Assembly: GCF_900169525.1 (NCBI RefSeq)
Contig: NZ_LT821239.1
Coordinates: 952,708 to 1,016,707, forward strand
Source: Corynebacterium pacaense
GTDB taxonomy: Bacteria > Actinomycetota > Actinomycetes > Mycobacteriales > Mycobacteriaceae
DNA: 64,000 nucleotides
Direction of reading: 5' to 3'
Each line of letters begins with the position of its first letter. The stretch's first letter is position 1. Below are positions 8,200-16,078 of this stretch, piece by piece. A program made the position numbers and the translations under genes. The notes under the pieces are model-generated. The model searched no databases. It had not been told where the DNA came from and saw only the letters and a list, made by a program, of their open reading frames with translations.

Positions 8200-9755
8200 T
8201 TCTCTCCTCCTGCATAGTAGGACGCCCCGCGGACATAACCGGAGGGTGCGTTGTCAGGCTCTGATAACTCAACTGTGCCGGCCTTGTCCCTGTTGCTAGC
8301 CAAAATCGGGTGAAGATGGCCATACCGTGGGGAATAGATCCCACTGGCCAGTGCCAGTGCTGCAGCCGCTTCCAACCGGGCAGGTGAAAAACGCCGCGAT
8401 AAGCGCAACACTGCCAGGGCAGGGTTAACGGCCTGGTCGTCCACGGGGACGGATCCAAACATCCGCTCCACCACCTGCGCTGTGTGCGAGCCAATCCTGC
8501 TGGCCCACTCAGTCAAACGCTCACGATCCCATTCCCGCCACGCTTTACCTTCCGGGAGATCTGCTTCCCGGGTGGCGTACTGGTTGATCGCTGTTGCAGG
8601 TAGGAGCACATGCGATGCCAGGCGCCGGTCACGCTGCCACACTTCCAGCAGCTGAGCGGTGATCCTTAGATCCACGTGTTCGCCGACATGGATATATGGC
8701 ACCGAATAGTAGTTCTTCGCCCAGGTCACATGCCCATTGCGTGCCACCCGACGTCGTCTGACCCAGGTGCTGATCTCATAGGTCACCACCGGCAGGGGCC
8801 GCAACAGAGCCTGTTCTTCCTCCTGAAATACGCTGTGGCGACTACCGGGGCGTTTCTGGAAAGCCTCGACGTTATACGCCGTGATTCGCTGGGCGATTGC
8901 TGCTTTCAACTCCGACAGGCTGGTGAAGCTTTGGTGCCGCAGGGCTGCGATCACGACGGTGGCGACATGGCCGACGGTGTTTTCCACCGCGGGTTTATCC
9001 TTTGGTGCTCTGACCCTGCCCGGCAGGACTGCGGCCGAATAATGCGCTGCCAGTTCCCGGTAGGCATCATTCAGGACGATCTCGCCGTCACGGGGATGCG
9101 AGATCACCCCGGTTTTCAGGTTGTCACAGACGATCCTGGGAACAGATCCGCCGAAGAACTCAAACATGGACACATGCGCGCGCAGCCAGGTGTCTTGTTT
9201 CATATCCAGGGTCGGTTCGACAAATGCCAGTCGGCTAAACGCCAGGCAGGCGATGAAAAGATAGACTGTCCGCGTCTGACCGGTGACAGGGTCCAGCAAT
9301 TGCATGGTGGGGCCTGACCAGTCGACTTCGACGGTGCGTGCCGCCTTGTGTCCAACCCGGGAATCGACCCCGGTGACCATGACATGTCGCTCATAACCAC
9401 GACAGAAACGGTCATAGCTCATGGGCACCCCGACAGATGCTGAGACCTTATCGGCGTATTCACCGTGGAGTAGTTTCAAGGTCACACCGACTTTCGCCAG
9501 TTCCTTGTGAACCTGAGCCCAGTCTGGTTGGACGAAGACACTTGTGTGGTCGCCGCGTCCGGGGAACAGCAGGGCGTAGACGTCGGCGTCGTCGACGTCA
9601 GCGATGTCCTCGAAATCAATGTCCAGTCTGTCCGCGGCGTCGTAGACCGCGGTGATGCTGTTGCGCGAGATGTGCTGTGAGGCGGCGATTGCTCGCCGTG
9701 ACAGCCCTTCGGCGCGAAGGCGAAGCACACGCTTCGCTGGTATTCGATTTACCAT
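8196..9755 (-). CDS. istA: IstA-like IS21-family transposase
   Basis: A 519-residue DDE transposase. The N-terminus has a helix-turn-helix (residues about 8-40, GLSRRAIAASQHISRNSI). The catalytic core shows Asp145 (EVDWSG), Asp211 (VCDNLKTG) and Glu258 (KPAVENTVGH) at typical IS21 spacing. A C-terminal beta-barrel/DNA-binding region follows. It performs strand cleavage and transfer at the element ends with IstB. The gene is full-length and begins about 165 bp inside the right end of the element. Confidence 0.93.
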   Translation of the reverse strand: MVNRIPAKRVLRLRAEGLSRRAIAASQHISRNSITAVYDAADRLDIDFEDIADVDDADVYALLFPGRGDHTSVFVQPDWAQVHKELAKVGVTLKLLHGEYADKVSASVGVPMSYDRFCRGYERHVMVTGVDSRVGHKAARTVEVDWSGPTMQLLDPVTGQTRTVYLFIACLAFSRLAFVEPTLDMKQDTWLRAHVSMFEFFGGSVPRIVCDNLKTGVISHPRDGEIVLNDAYRELAAHYSAAVLPGRVRAPKDKPAVENTVGHVATVVIAALRHQSFTSLSELKAAIAQRITAYNVEAFQKRPGSRHSVFQEEEQALLRPLPVVTYEISTWVRRRRVARNGHVTWAKNYYSVPYIHVGEHVDLRITAQLLEVWQRDRRLASHVLLPATAINQYATREADLPEGKAWREWDRERLTEWASRIGSHTAQVVERMFGSVPVDDQAVNPALAVLRLSRRFSPARLEAAAALALASGIYSPRYGHLHPILASNRDKAGTVELSEPDNAPSGYVRGASYYAGGEK

Positions 9756-9919
9756 CAGGGGTAACTCCTTTAAGTCATATGCCTCTCATATGACTTAAAG
9801 GAGCCTAAAGATGGTGGCTCTGCTCGACACCACGAATGGCTCTCAACGAGACCAACAGCACGTGAAGGCAAGTGGTTCCCAAGCGCACCATTACTGGCTC
9901 TTGTGACCGCGAATATTCA

Positions 9920-9925
9920 ACTAAG
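9920..9925. repeat. Right copy of the 6-bp target duplication (ACTAAG) of the IS21 element
   Basis: Identical to 7322-7327 and directly abuts the right terminal inverted repeat. Confidence 0.85.
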
Positions 9926-9960
9926 AGAAGTTACAAGCGGGCATACTGCATAATGAAGCG

Positions 9961-10512
9961 ATGAAAAAAAGTTTTAAAACTCTTGTTGCTGCAACCACAA
10001 TCTCTTTATTCCTATCGTTGCCTCTGCAGCAAGCAAGCGGAATTTCATTGTTTTCTTCATCCAGTTCAGATGCTCGGGATACGCCGATCTCAGTGGTGCC
10101 CGAAGAGCCCGAGGAACCAGTTGATAATCGCCCATTGTCGATTCGTCTCGTAGAGGCTGCAGAAACTCATTTCAGATCCCAGGGTTTTACAATTAGACCT
10201 AAGTTAACTGAGTACGCTCAAAAATATGTTGATACCAATGGAGGTAGATCGAGCTTAACTGATCGGGAAGAGCTTTCTAGGATGGAGAAAGAAAGTGGGT
10301 ACTGCGGATGGGGAGGTCTGATTACCTATGGGTTACCGATACAGCTGGAACAGTACATTTACAGCTTCAAAGATGGGACGTATTCGACGGATAGCTTTAG
10401 CTACGGCGATGTAGGGATAGCTCTGTCTGAGGCTGACTCATACGGAAAAGTGAGGTTCGCTATCTGGGAAGCTGAGCCCTGTTTAGATGAAACATTGGTT
10501 GTTGAATCATAA
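9961..10512 (+). CDS. Secreted protein of unknown function (183 aa)
   Basis: The N-terminus is a clear Sec signal peptide: MKKSFK, a hydrophobic core (TLVAATTISLFLSLPL) and a likely cleavage after residue 26 (QQASG). A Ser-rich and then Pro/Glu-rich linker (about 30-57) follows. A globular region of about 120 residues has two cysteines (YCGWGG and EPCLDE) that could form a disulphide. No family is recognised. The IS21 element ends about 40 bp upstream, so the insertion may have replaced or altered this gene's promoter. Confidence 0.6.
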   Translation: MKKSFKTLVAATTISLFLSLPLQQASGISLFSSSSSDARDTPISVVPEEPEEPVDNRPLSIRLVEAAETHFRSQGFTIRPKLTEYAQKYVDTNGGRSSLTDREELSRMEKESGYCGWGGLITYGLPIQLEQYIYSFKDGTYSTDSFSYGDVGIALSEADSYGKVRFAIWEAEPCLDETLVVES

Positions 10513-10525
10513 GATTCAACAGATT

Positions 10526-11215
10526 TTAGGCACCTTGACGTAGCTGAAGTCCATGTTGTTGCAGATACTGTTTGACGTTGAGGTCTTCACCAAGGAGATA
10601 GAAACGTGCCAGATAATCTGTAAAACTCCGGGTCACGTCTGAATCGGTATCGTTAAATGGTGCTGTCAATAGAAACAGTGACCCAGCACTGATGAGCATG
10701 GAGTTGGCCGCGAATAAAGCGGTTCGCTTATTTCCGTCCTCAAATGGCTGAGCCCGGGAGACATTGATAAATATTTCAATCGCGCGATCTTCTACGGACA
10801 TCTCCATATCAAGGCGTTTTTCGTGCTGAATCCTGCATAAGTCATCGAGCTTTTCCAGCGTCAGTGCTGGTGGGACATAGCGGCCGTACACGGTGCTAAC
10901 GCCAATGTTCTGACTATCGGTGCGCAATTGTCCTGGGTTGCGTGCACCACTACGAACAAGCGTGTTGTTAATGCCTCTGAGGTGGTCGGCGTCGACTTCC
11001 AATGTTGCGTTTCTGATGACGAAAAGTGCTGCCTCACGAAGATCTTGTAGTAATGCTAGATCTGCACGACTGTAGATTTCTGTTGTGCTACCTGTCTTAA
11101 GAAGCGCTCTGGTTGCAGGTCGTGAACAGCGGAGATTATCAAATACCCTTCCTGCGGTAAAGATGACATCGGTCAATTCCAGAAGATCTGTAACTTCGTT
11201 TTCTCCTTCCGCCAT
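10526..11215 (-). CDS. Fic/DOC-family protein with altered active-site motif
   Basis: Fic enzymes usually transfer AMP (or another phosphate-containing group) to target proteins through an H-P-F-x-[D/E]-G-N-[G/K]-R motif. Here the motif is AQPFEDGNKRT, preceded by the usual helix (AIEIFINVSR) and followed by the expected ALFAANSML helix. The catalytic His position therefore holds Gln, and the codon is clearly CAG. The region before it (RYVPPALTLEKLDDLC) matches the Fic flap region. The inhibitory helix motif and a paired antitoxin gene are not evident. The fold is confident; catalytic competence is doubtful. It converges with the secreted-protein gene. Confidence 0.8.
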   Translation of the reverse strand: MAEGENEVTDLLELTDVIFTAGRVFDNLRCSRPATRALLKTGSTTEIYSRADLALLQDLREAALFVIRNATLEVDADHLRGINNTLVRSGARNPGQLRTDSQNIGVSTVYGRYVPPALTLEKLDDLCRIQHEKRLDMEMSVEDRAIEIFINVSRAQPFEDGNKRTALFAANSMLISAGSLFLLTAPFNDTDSDVTRSFTDYLARFYLLGEDLNVKQYLQQHGLQLRQGA

Positions 11216-11376
11216 GATTATCGCTGTCTTCCTGTACTGGTTCCGATTGAATCCGTAACTATCAAAAGGATAAGCCTACGTAGTCTGACCAGTGGCTAGT
11301 TAACAGTCTACTCATCCCGAACACAGGCGACTTAGACATCATGCGCGGTCAAGAAATCCCATCGGAGGAGAAACTG

Positions 11377-11649
11377 ATGCTACAGATAGTTTTTAACATC
11401 ACCCCGGAACAAGAGCGGGCTTTGAAAGGGTTGGACAGTCCACATATTCGCCAGGGAACCGGCGGTGTCTTATTTGCCGTGGAAGTCGTGGACGATAGCG
11501 AAGTCAATGCTTACACAGTTGCTCCTGACGGGACGCTTATCTCCGAGAGACTCGAAGGGCTTTGGTCAGGGCTGGTCCCAGTTTTAAATCTAGGTGTTAG
11601 ACGTTGGCACGGTCGTGTCCAAGCATCGGCGACATGGCTTTGGAAATGA
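11377..11649 (+). CDS. Hypothetical protein (90 aa)
   Basis: I start at ATG 11377 because GGAGGAG at about 11364-11370 is a strong, well-spaced ribosome-binding site; an in-frame ATG at 11341 lacks one. The product (MLQIVFNITPEQERAL...) has no signal peptide or membrane segment. It seems to be a small alpha/beta protein with a Gly-rich turn (QGTGGVLFAVEVVDD). I do not recognise it. Confidence 0.5.
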   Translation: MLQIVFNITPEQERALKGLDSPHIRQGTGGVLFAVEVVDDSEVNAYTVAPDGTLISERLEGLWSGLVPVLNLGVRRWHGRVQASATWLWK

Positions 11650-11855
11650 TGAGCTAGTGAGCCCCCGGTGTTCTACCCCCGAATCACCTTTTTGAGGTGT
11701 TGATTTAGGGTCTTTGGCTTAAACCAACAGTTTTGAGCATTAAAAGACCAGGTTAAACAGGGAAACTGCGTTTTCCATGGGACCACCCTGGGGCCGTCAT
11801 GTCGACCCCTGGGGCGGGTGTTTAGCCCTAGTTCCTGCTTCCAATTCTTCCTAGG

Positions 11856-12587
11856 ATGAAGCTATGGAACACAAACTTCGACATGATACTCAATGGATTG
11901 GGTGAAATAATGACTCACGAAGAATACCTCGCAACGATCGTGAACAATGCTCAGATGCTACCGGGCATCAATTTCTTGGCTGATTTGCTAGGGAAAGACG
12001 ATGAGGAAGACGATAGACCTGAAGGGGACTTTGACTACACTGCCGACGTTATTAGAGGCGCACTGTTTTTAGCCAGCCTTCAAATGAGCGATGAGCTTTT
12101 CAGCGATCTACGTTTGCTGGATCGTAAATACGCAGATGAAGTGCCTAAAAATATTTTGATCGAAGACACGATGGTGCTGTGCGGTCTGCCGCAACGATAC
12201 GCGCATCGCTATGACATCTTGTTTGCACAGAGATTTCTCATGGCGGTTGCCGATGTGAGCTCATACATGACAAACGGGTGGGTCGCACTGCCTACAGTGG
12301 CGCACCAAATGGCGTTCAACCTTCTCCTCAATAACGCTGAAGCGGTGGTCGACGCTCTCACAGCCTCAGATGATCGGGTTGTGCCTATTTGGCGGGGGAT
12401 TATGGACATGGCTCTGTTTCGGGATAAAGACTTCGAGCTGCTCTATGATCCGAAGTTCGATGGTATCGAAGACATCCAGGACAGCAAAGCTCGGTATGAG
12501 AACCTTAATTTTGACGATTGGTTCAGTCCCTTTTTTGGTCCGGACTCGGGACCTTTACCATCCCCATACCCACAGAAAGATACCTAG
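11856..12587 (+). CDS. Hypothetical protein (243 aa), acidic, mostly helical
   Basis: A cytosolic, acidic protein with an Asp/Glu-rich patch near residues 48-60 (KDDEEDDRPEGDFDY) and amphipathic helices after it. The C-terminus is Pro/Asp-rich. The ATG at 11910 (MTHEEYL) is a plausible alternative start. No domain is recognised. The next gene begins 69 bp downstream on the same strand. Confidence 0.55.
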   Translation: MKLWNTNFDMILNGLGEIMTHEEYLATIVNNAQMLPGINFLADLLGKDDEEDDRPEGDFDYTADVIRGALFLASLQMSDELFSDLRLLDRKYADEVPKNILIEDTMVLCGLPQRYAHRYDILFAQRFLMAVADVSSYMTNGWVALPTVAHQMAFNLLLNNAEAVVDALTASDDRVVPIWRGIMDMALFRDKDFELLYDPKFDGIEDIQDSKARYENLNFDDWFSPFFGPDSGPLPSPYPQKDT

Positions 12588-12655
12588 AAATTAACATGTG
12601 CCAGCGCATTGTCGCGTGCCAACGGAATCTCTTCAAACCCCTAGCGAGGACATCA

Positions 12656-12997
12656 ATGACACAAAGGAACAGCAGCTTGATCACGGATGAGCAGTTAAGT
12701 CGGGAAAACGATATTTGGGAGAAGTACGAGAGGGGGAGTGCATCCGCTAAAAGAAAGCCTAATCCAGCAAAATCCGAACGCATTGCGAGAAAACGGTACT
12801 GGAACGCCATGTGTCAGTACCGAGGGGTTCCCGAAGAGCAGCAACAACGACAAGGGGACATTCCAATCGACCCCTATGTTTCCGATCCGATCACGAATGA
12901 GCCCCGGAACATTTACCGACCAACCTGGAAAGATTCACCACTGCTACTTCATCACGGCATCGTCCTCAATGAACCTAAAAGCGCGGACGGGAAATAA
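12656..12997 (+). CDS. Hypothetical protein (113 aa), basic
   Basis: I choose ATG 12656 (MTQRNSSLITDEQ), preceded by a GCGAGGA ribosome-binding site; the longer open frame to 12518 overlaps the previous gene. The product is rich in Lys, Arg and Gln (SASAKRKPNPAKSERIARKRYW) and could bind nucleic acid, but no fold is recognised. It is probably co-transcribed with 11856-12587. A hairpin terminator follows within 60 bp. Confidence 0.5.
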   Translation: MTQRNSSLITDEQLSRENDIWEKYERGSASAKRKPNPAKSERIARKRYWNAMCQYRGVPEEQQQRQGDIPIDPYVSDPITNEPRNIYRPTWKDSPLLLHHGIVLNEPKSADGK

Positions 12998-13019
12998 ACT
13001 GCCTAACAAAGAAAAAGTC

Positions 13020-13044
13020 GCTACCAACTCGAGAAGCTGGTAGC
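13020..13044. repeat. Short inverted repeat GCTACCA-N11-TGGTAGC
   Basis: A perfect 7-bp inverted repeat directly before the terminator at 13052. It could be part of the transcription stop or a protein-binding site; nothing in the sequence decides between them. Confidence 0.4.
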
Positions 13045-13051
13045 GATAATG

Positions 13052-13080
13052 CACCCTCGTTACCTGCGAGGGTGTTTTCT
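13052..13080. terminator. Rho-independent terminator
   Basis: An 8-bp perfect stem (CACCCTCG / CGAGGGTG) with a 7-nt loop is followed by TTTTCT. It ends the 11856-12997 unit on the plus strand. Confidence 0.75.
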
Positions 13081-13089
13081 CATTCAGCG

Positions 13090-13401
13090 TCACGTGATCT
13101 CACCACCGGAGAGAAGGGTATAGATTCTCGTGCGCTGGCTAGGACTGAACGGCGGTGCGGCGTTGACGATGCTGTCAACAATCGGGTCTGATGCGATGAG
13201 CTCTGAGTTGAAGTCGATTGTCTCCGTCAAAGAGGCCTCTAGATCGCTGGCGCCAATTGGATCTGCGCGCTCGATGCTGGGGAAGCCTCGTGTCTGACTG
13301 TCGGCGTGGCGCTTTACTAAAGCACCGGGAGACCGACCGACGTAGTTAGAGGTCTCGTGGGTTGTAAGAAGGGTCGAGTCATGGCTGCGTACTTGTGGCA
13401 C
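13090..13401 (-). CDS. Small protein with possible excisionase-like helix-turn-helix
   Basis: GTG at 13401 is preceded at good spacing by AAAGGA. The N-terminal part (LLTTHETSNYVGRSPGALVKRHADSQTRGFP) resembles the MerR-like HTH_17 fold of excisionases and small phage repressors, where a T-x-E-A/T-A-x-Y-[LV]-G-[VR]-S motif starts the recognition helix. The rest is not recognised. It lies on the minus strand about 400 bp from the island-core junction, a usual place for an excision or control gene. Assignment is by eye. Confidence 0.45.
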   Translation of the reverse strand: MPQVRSHDSTLLTTHETSNYVGRSPGALVKRHADSQTRGFPSIERADPIGASDLEASLTETIDFNSELIASDPIVDSIVNAAPPFSPSQRTRIYTLLSGGEIT

Positions 13402-13789
13402 GGTGAAATCCTTTAGAAAGAATTTCCACCAGTACCTTTCGCCTGGACCGTACCCGGTTTAATTCCAGCGGCTATCGCGTTTTGCCGGGGCAGCGAGTCG
13501 CCCGCATCGTCTGTCGTCTCCCCATCAGCTCGAATGTGCGCAGACGGCCGCACTTGCTGTGGAGGCTGGGTCACAAAAATTCATATGGTCGGTGCCCAAC
13601 CCGAGGCTCCATATGGGTGGTGAGCAATGGTTGCTCGACGCTCATCTTACATTCGGTGGGTAGCTGTGCCAAGAGGTGATTATGTGGTGGGTAGGAAGGC
13701 GCTTTTTGTCCCCGTCCAGTTCACTCATTTTGTCTTCTGGCGATGTGTTGAGTGCTCAAATTTATCGTACCCACTTCCCGTGTTCTGTT
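13402..13789. other. Right end of the accessory island and junction with eccC
   Basis: No supportable gene before the eccC-derived frame. Around 13480-13530 the bases TTTTGCCGGGGCAGCGAGTCGC resemble the first codons of a Tn3-type resolvase gene (M-P-G-Q-R-V), but the similarity is lost after about 10 codons, so it is at most a remnant. CATATGG and CCATATG motifs near 13580 and 13608 form a loose inverted repeat. From about base 13790 the sequence matches EccC. Confidence 0.4.
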
Positions 13790-16078
13790 AAGAGCGAGCT
13801 TTTAAAAACGGTCATCCTCGGGCTCGCGATCACCCATTCACCGGAGGAGCTCAACTTCGTCCTGGTGGACTTCAAAGGAGGGGCGACGTTCCTCGGTTTC
13901 GAGGCGCTGCCGCATACCTCCGCCGTCATCACCAACCTCTCCGAGGAATCGGTGCTGGTGGAGCGCATGCATGACGCGATCTCCGGGGAGATGAACAGGC
14001 GCCAGGAGCGGCTCAGGAGTGCGGGCGGCTTCGCCAACGTCGACGAGTACAACGCCGCAGCCGGCACCCGCGGCGATCTGGAACCGATGCCGGCCCTGGT
14101 GATCGTGCTCGATGAGTTCTCCGAGCTGCTCGGTCAGCACCCGGACTTCGCCGACCTCTTCGTCGCCGTCGGCCGGTTGGGGCGTTCGCTGCACATCCAT
14201 CTCCTGCTGGCCAGCCAGCGATTGGAGGAGGGCAGGCTGCGCGGGCTCGATTCCCACCTCTCCTACCGAATCGGGCTGAAGACCTTCTCCGCCTCCGAAT
14301 CCCGCCAGGTGCTCGGCATCAACGACGCCCACCACCTGCCGGCACAACCCGGTGCGGGGTTCCTGCGCTCGGATGTCGAATCCATCACCCGATTCCAGGC
14401 GAGCTACGTCTCCGGCCCGGTGACCAGGCGGGTCACCAGCACCTCGGAGAGCTCCCGCGTCCGGGTCTTCCGTGGCTGGGATGACGAGGAGCAGGCGGAG
14501 ATCGAATACGGGGAGCAGACGCTTGTCGACGCCGCCGTCGCCCGCGCCGTCGCCGCAGGCGAGGCACGGGGGTGCGCCGCCAGGCAGATGTGGCTTCCCC
14601 CGCTGCCCGTGGAGGTGCCGATCGGGGGAATCGCGGAAAGTGATGCCCCGCTCCGTGTGGCCATCGGCATGATCGACCGACCCTACCTGCAGCGCCAGGA
14701 CCCGTTCATCATCGATTTCTCCGGTGGCGGCGGCGCCGGGCACTGGGTGGTGTGCGGGGGACCGCAGACCGGAAAGTCGACCGCGCTGCGCAGCATCGTC
14801 GTCGCGATGTCGGCGACCCACACGACGGCGGACATCCGCTTCTACATCCTCGATCTCGCAGGTGGTGCGATGGACCATCTCGGACGGCTGCCACATGTCG
14901 CGGGCGTGGCGCAGCGCACGGACCCCGAACGGGTGCGCAGGGTCATCGATGAGGTCACCAGCCTGATCGAGGATCCGGAGTCCCGGCACACCTTCCTCCT
15001 CGTCGATGGGTGGCAGACGCTCACGCAGGAGTTCGATGATCTCTTTGACACCCTCGCCCACATCGCCTCCCACGGACTGGCCGCCCGCGTCCATCTTCTG
15101 ATCTCGACCAACCGCTGGAGCGCGGTCCGGCCTGCGGTACGCGACCTGGTCACGGGGCGTTTCGAGCTGCGCCTGGGCGAGGCGATGGATTCACTGATCG
15201 ACCGTAAGGCCCAGCAGCGCATTCCAGCCAGCGCCGGCCGCGGGTTGACGGCACGGGCGGAGCAGATGCTGATCGCCAACACCACCACACAGGACATCGC
15301 GCATGTCTGTGTCGCCACGCAGGACCAGCCGCCGGTTCCGGCCCTCAACGTCCTGCCCACCCGCATCGCCCTGCACGAACTGGACGCCGGGGGACCGGGA
15401 ATCCCACTGGCCCGCGGCGGTCGGAACCTCCGCACCCTGTACTGGGATCCGAGGTCGAGCAGACACCTCATGGCCTTCGGTTCACAGGGCTGCGGGAAGA
15501 GCACCCTGCTGCGCACCGTCATGGCAGGGCTGAGCATCCTGGGTAGGGACAGCGCCCGCCTGGTAATCATGGATTTCCACCGCGCGCATCTGGGGGTGGT
15601 GGAGGAATCGACGCTCGCCGCCTATTGCGCCACCTCCACCGCGGCGCAGAAGACGGTGTCCGACCTTCTCACCACCCTCACCGCCAGACTCCCCGGACCC
15701 GACATCACCCCCGAGCAGTTGCGAGCCAGATCCTGGTGGGAGGGCCCCGACATCTATCTGGTCATCGACGATTGTGACCTGCTGCCCGCGGGCCTGCTGC
15801 ACCCGCTCCGGGACATTCTGCCCCATGCGCGCGACGTCGGGCTGCACGTGGTCATCGCGCGGAAGTCCGGAGGTGCGCCGCGGGCGCTGTTCGACCCGGT
15901 GCTCGCGGAGATCCGCGACCAGTCGCCCCAGGTTCTGCTCTTCGACGCCGATCGCGACGAGGGCCAGATCCTCGGTATCAAACCCGTCAGCCTGTCACCG
16001 GGTCGTGCCACCATGCAGATCCGGGGTGAGGTCATCGGGGTCTGTCAGGTCGCGGAGCTGGGCGGTGAAACCGCATGA
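13676..16078 (+). CDS. eccC: EccC-type ESX-4 secretion ATPase, 5'-truncated by the island
   Basis: EccC is the FtsK/SpoIIIE-like motor of type VII secretion, normally about 1200 or more residues with an N-terminal membrane part and three ATPase domains. Here homology begins at KSELLKTVILGLA (residue 39), halfway through the first Walker A. The membrane part and the Gly residues of that P-loop are missing, and residues 1-38 come from the island. The remaining domain 1 has VLVDFKGGATF and Walker B VIVLDEF. Domain 2 (Walker A GPQTGKST near 361-368) and domain 3 (GSQGCGKST near 601-609) are intact. Its stop overlaps the next gene (ATGA). As it stands the protein should not work in secretion. Confidence 0.85.
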   Translation: MIMWWVGRRFLSPSSSLILSSGDVLSAQIYRTHFPCSVKSELLKTVILGLAITHSPEELNFVLVDFKGGATFLGFEALPHTSAVITNLSEESVLVERMHDAISGEMNRRQERLRSAGGFANVDEYNAAAGTRGDLEPMPALVIVLDEFSELLGQHPDFADLFVAVGRLGRSLHIHLLLASQRLEEGRLRGLDSHLSYRIGLKTFSASESRQVLGINDAHHLPAQPGAGFLRSDVESITRFQASYVSGPVTRRVTSTSESSRVRVFRGWDDEEQAEIEYGEQTLVDAAVARAVAAGEARGCAARQMWLPPLPVEVPIGGIAESDAPLRVAIGMIDRPYLQRQDPFIIDFSGGGGAGHWVVCGGPQTGKSTALRSIVVAMSATHTTADIRFYILDLAGGAMDHLGRLPHVAGVAQRTDPERVRRVIDEVTSLIEDPESRHTFLLVDGWQTLTQEFDDLFDTLAHIASHGLAARVHLLISTNRWSAVRPAVRDLVTGRFELRLGEAMDSLIDRKAQQRIPASAGRGLTARAEQMLIANTTTQDIAHVCVATQDQPPVPALNVLPTRIALHELDAGGPGIPLARGGRNLRTLYWDPRSSRHLMAFGSQGCGKSTLLRTVMAGLSILGRDSARLVIMDFHRAHLGVVEESTLAAYCATSTAAQKTVSDLLTTLTARLPGPDITPEQLRARSWWEGPDIYLVIDDCDLLPAGLLHPLRDILPHARDVGLHVVIARKSGGAPRALFDPVLAEIRDQSPQVLLFDADRDEGQILGIKPVSLSPGRATMQIRGEVIGVCQVAELGGETA

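Larger units (their letters stand above)
7328..9919 (-). mobile_element. Intact IS21-family insertion sequence (2592 bp)
   Basis: The ends are matching inverted repeats: TGAATATTCGCG at 7328-7339 and its complement CGCGAATATTCA at 9908-9919. A perfect 6-bp duplication (ACTAAG) flanks them. Inside both ends, several copies of a GGGAGCCA/AGAGCCA-like motif followed by a GTGGTG-like motif recur, as is usual for the multiple transposase-binding sites of IS21 elements. It carries istA and istB on the minus strand. Both genes look full-length, so the element may be active, and the perfect duplication suggests a recent insertion into the island. Confidence 0.9.

Noticed and set aside
13482..13679. 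Open frame starting M-P-G-Q-R-V like a resolvase
   Set aside because: Only about six residues agree with resolvase N-termini; the rest has no similarity. At most a remnant.
1..13790. Complete prophage
   Set aside because: No capsid, terminase, portal, tail or lysis genes are visible; the content fits a genomic island or a much-reduced element.
13838..15094. Open frame of 418 codons antisense to eccC
   Set aside because: Shadow of the high-GC coding strand; Gly/Val/Asp-rich with no family pattern, while the sense strand encodes clear EccC.
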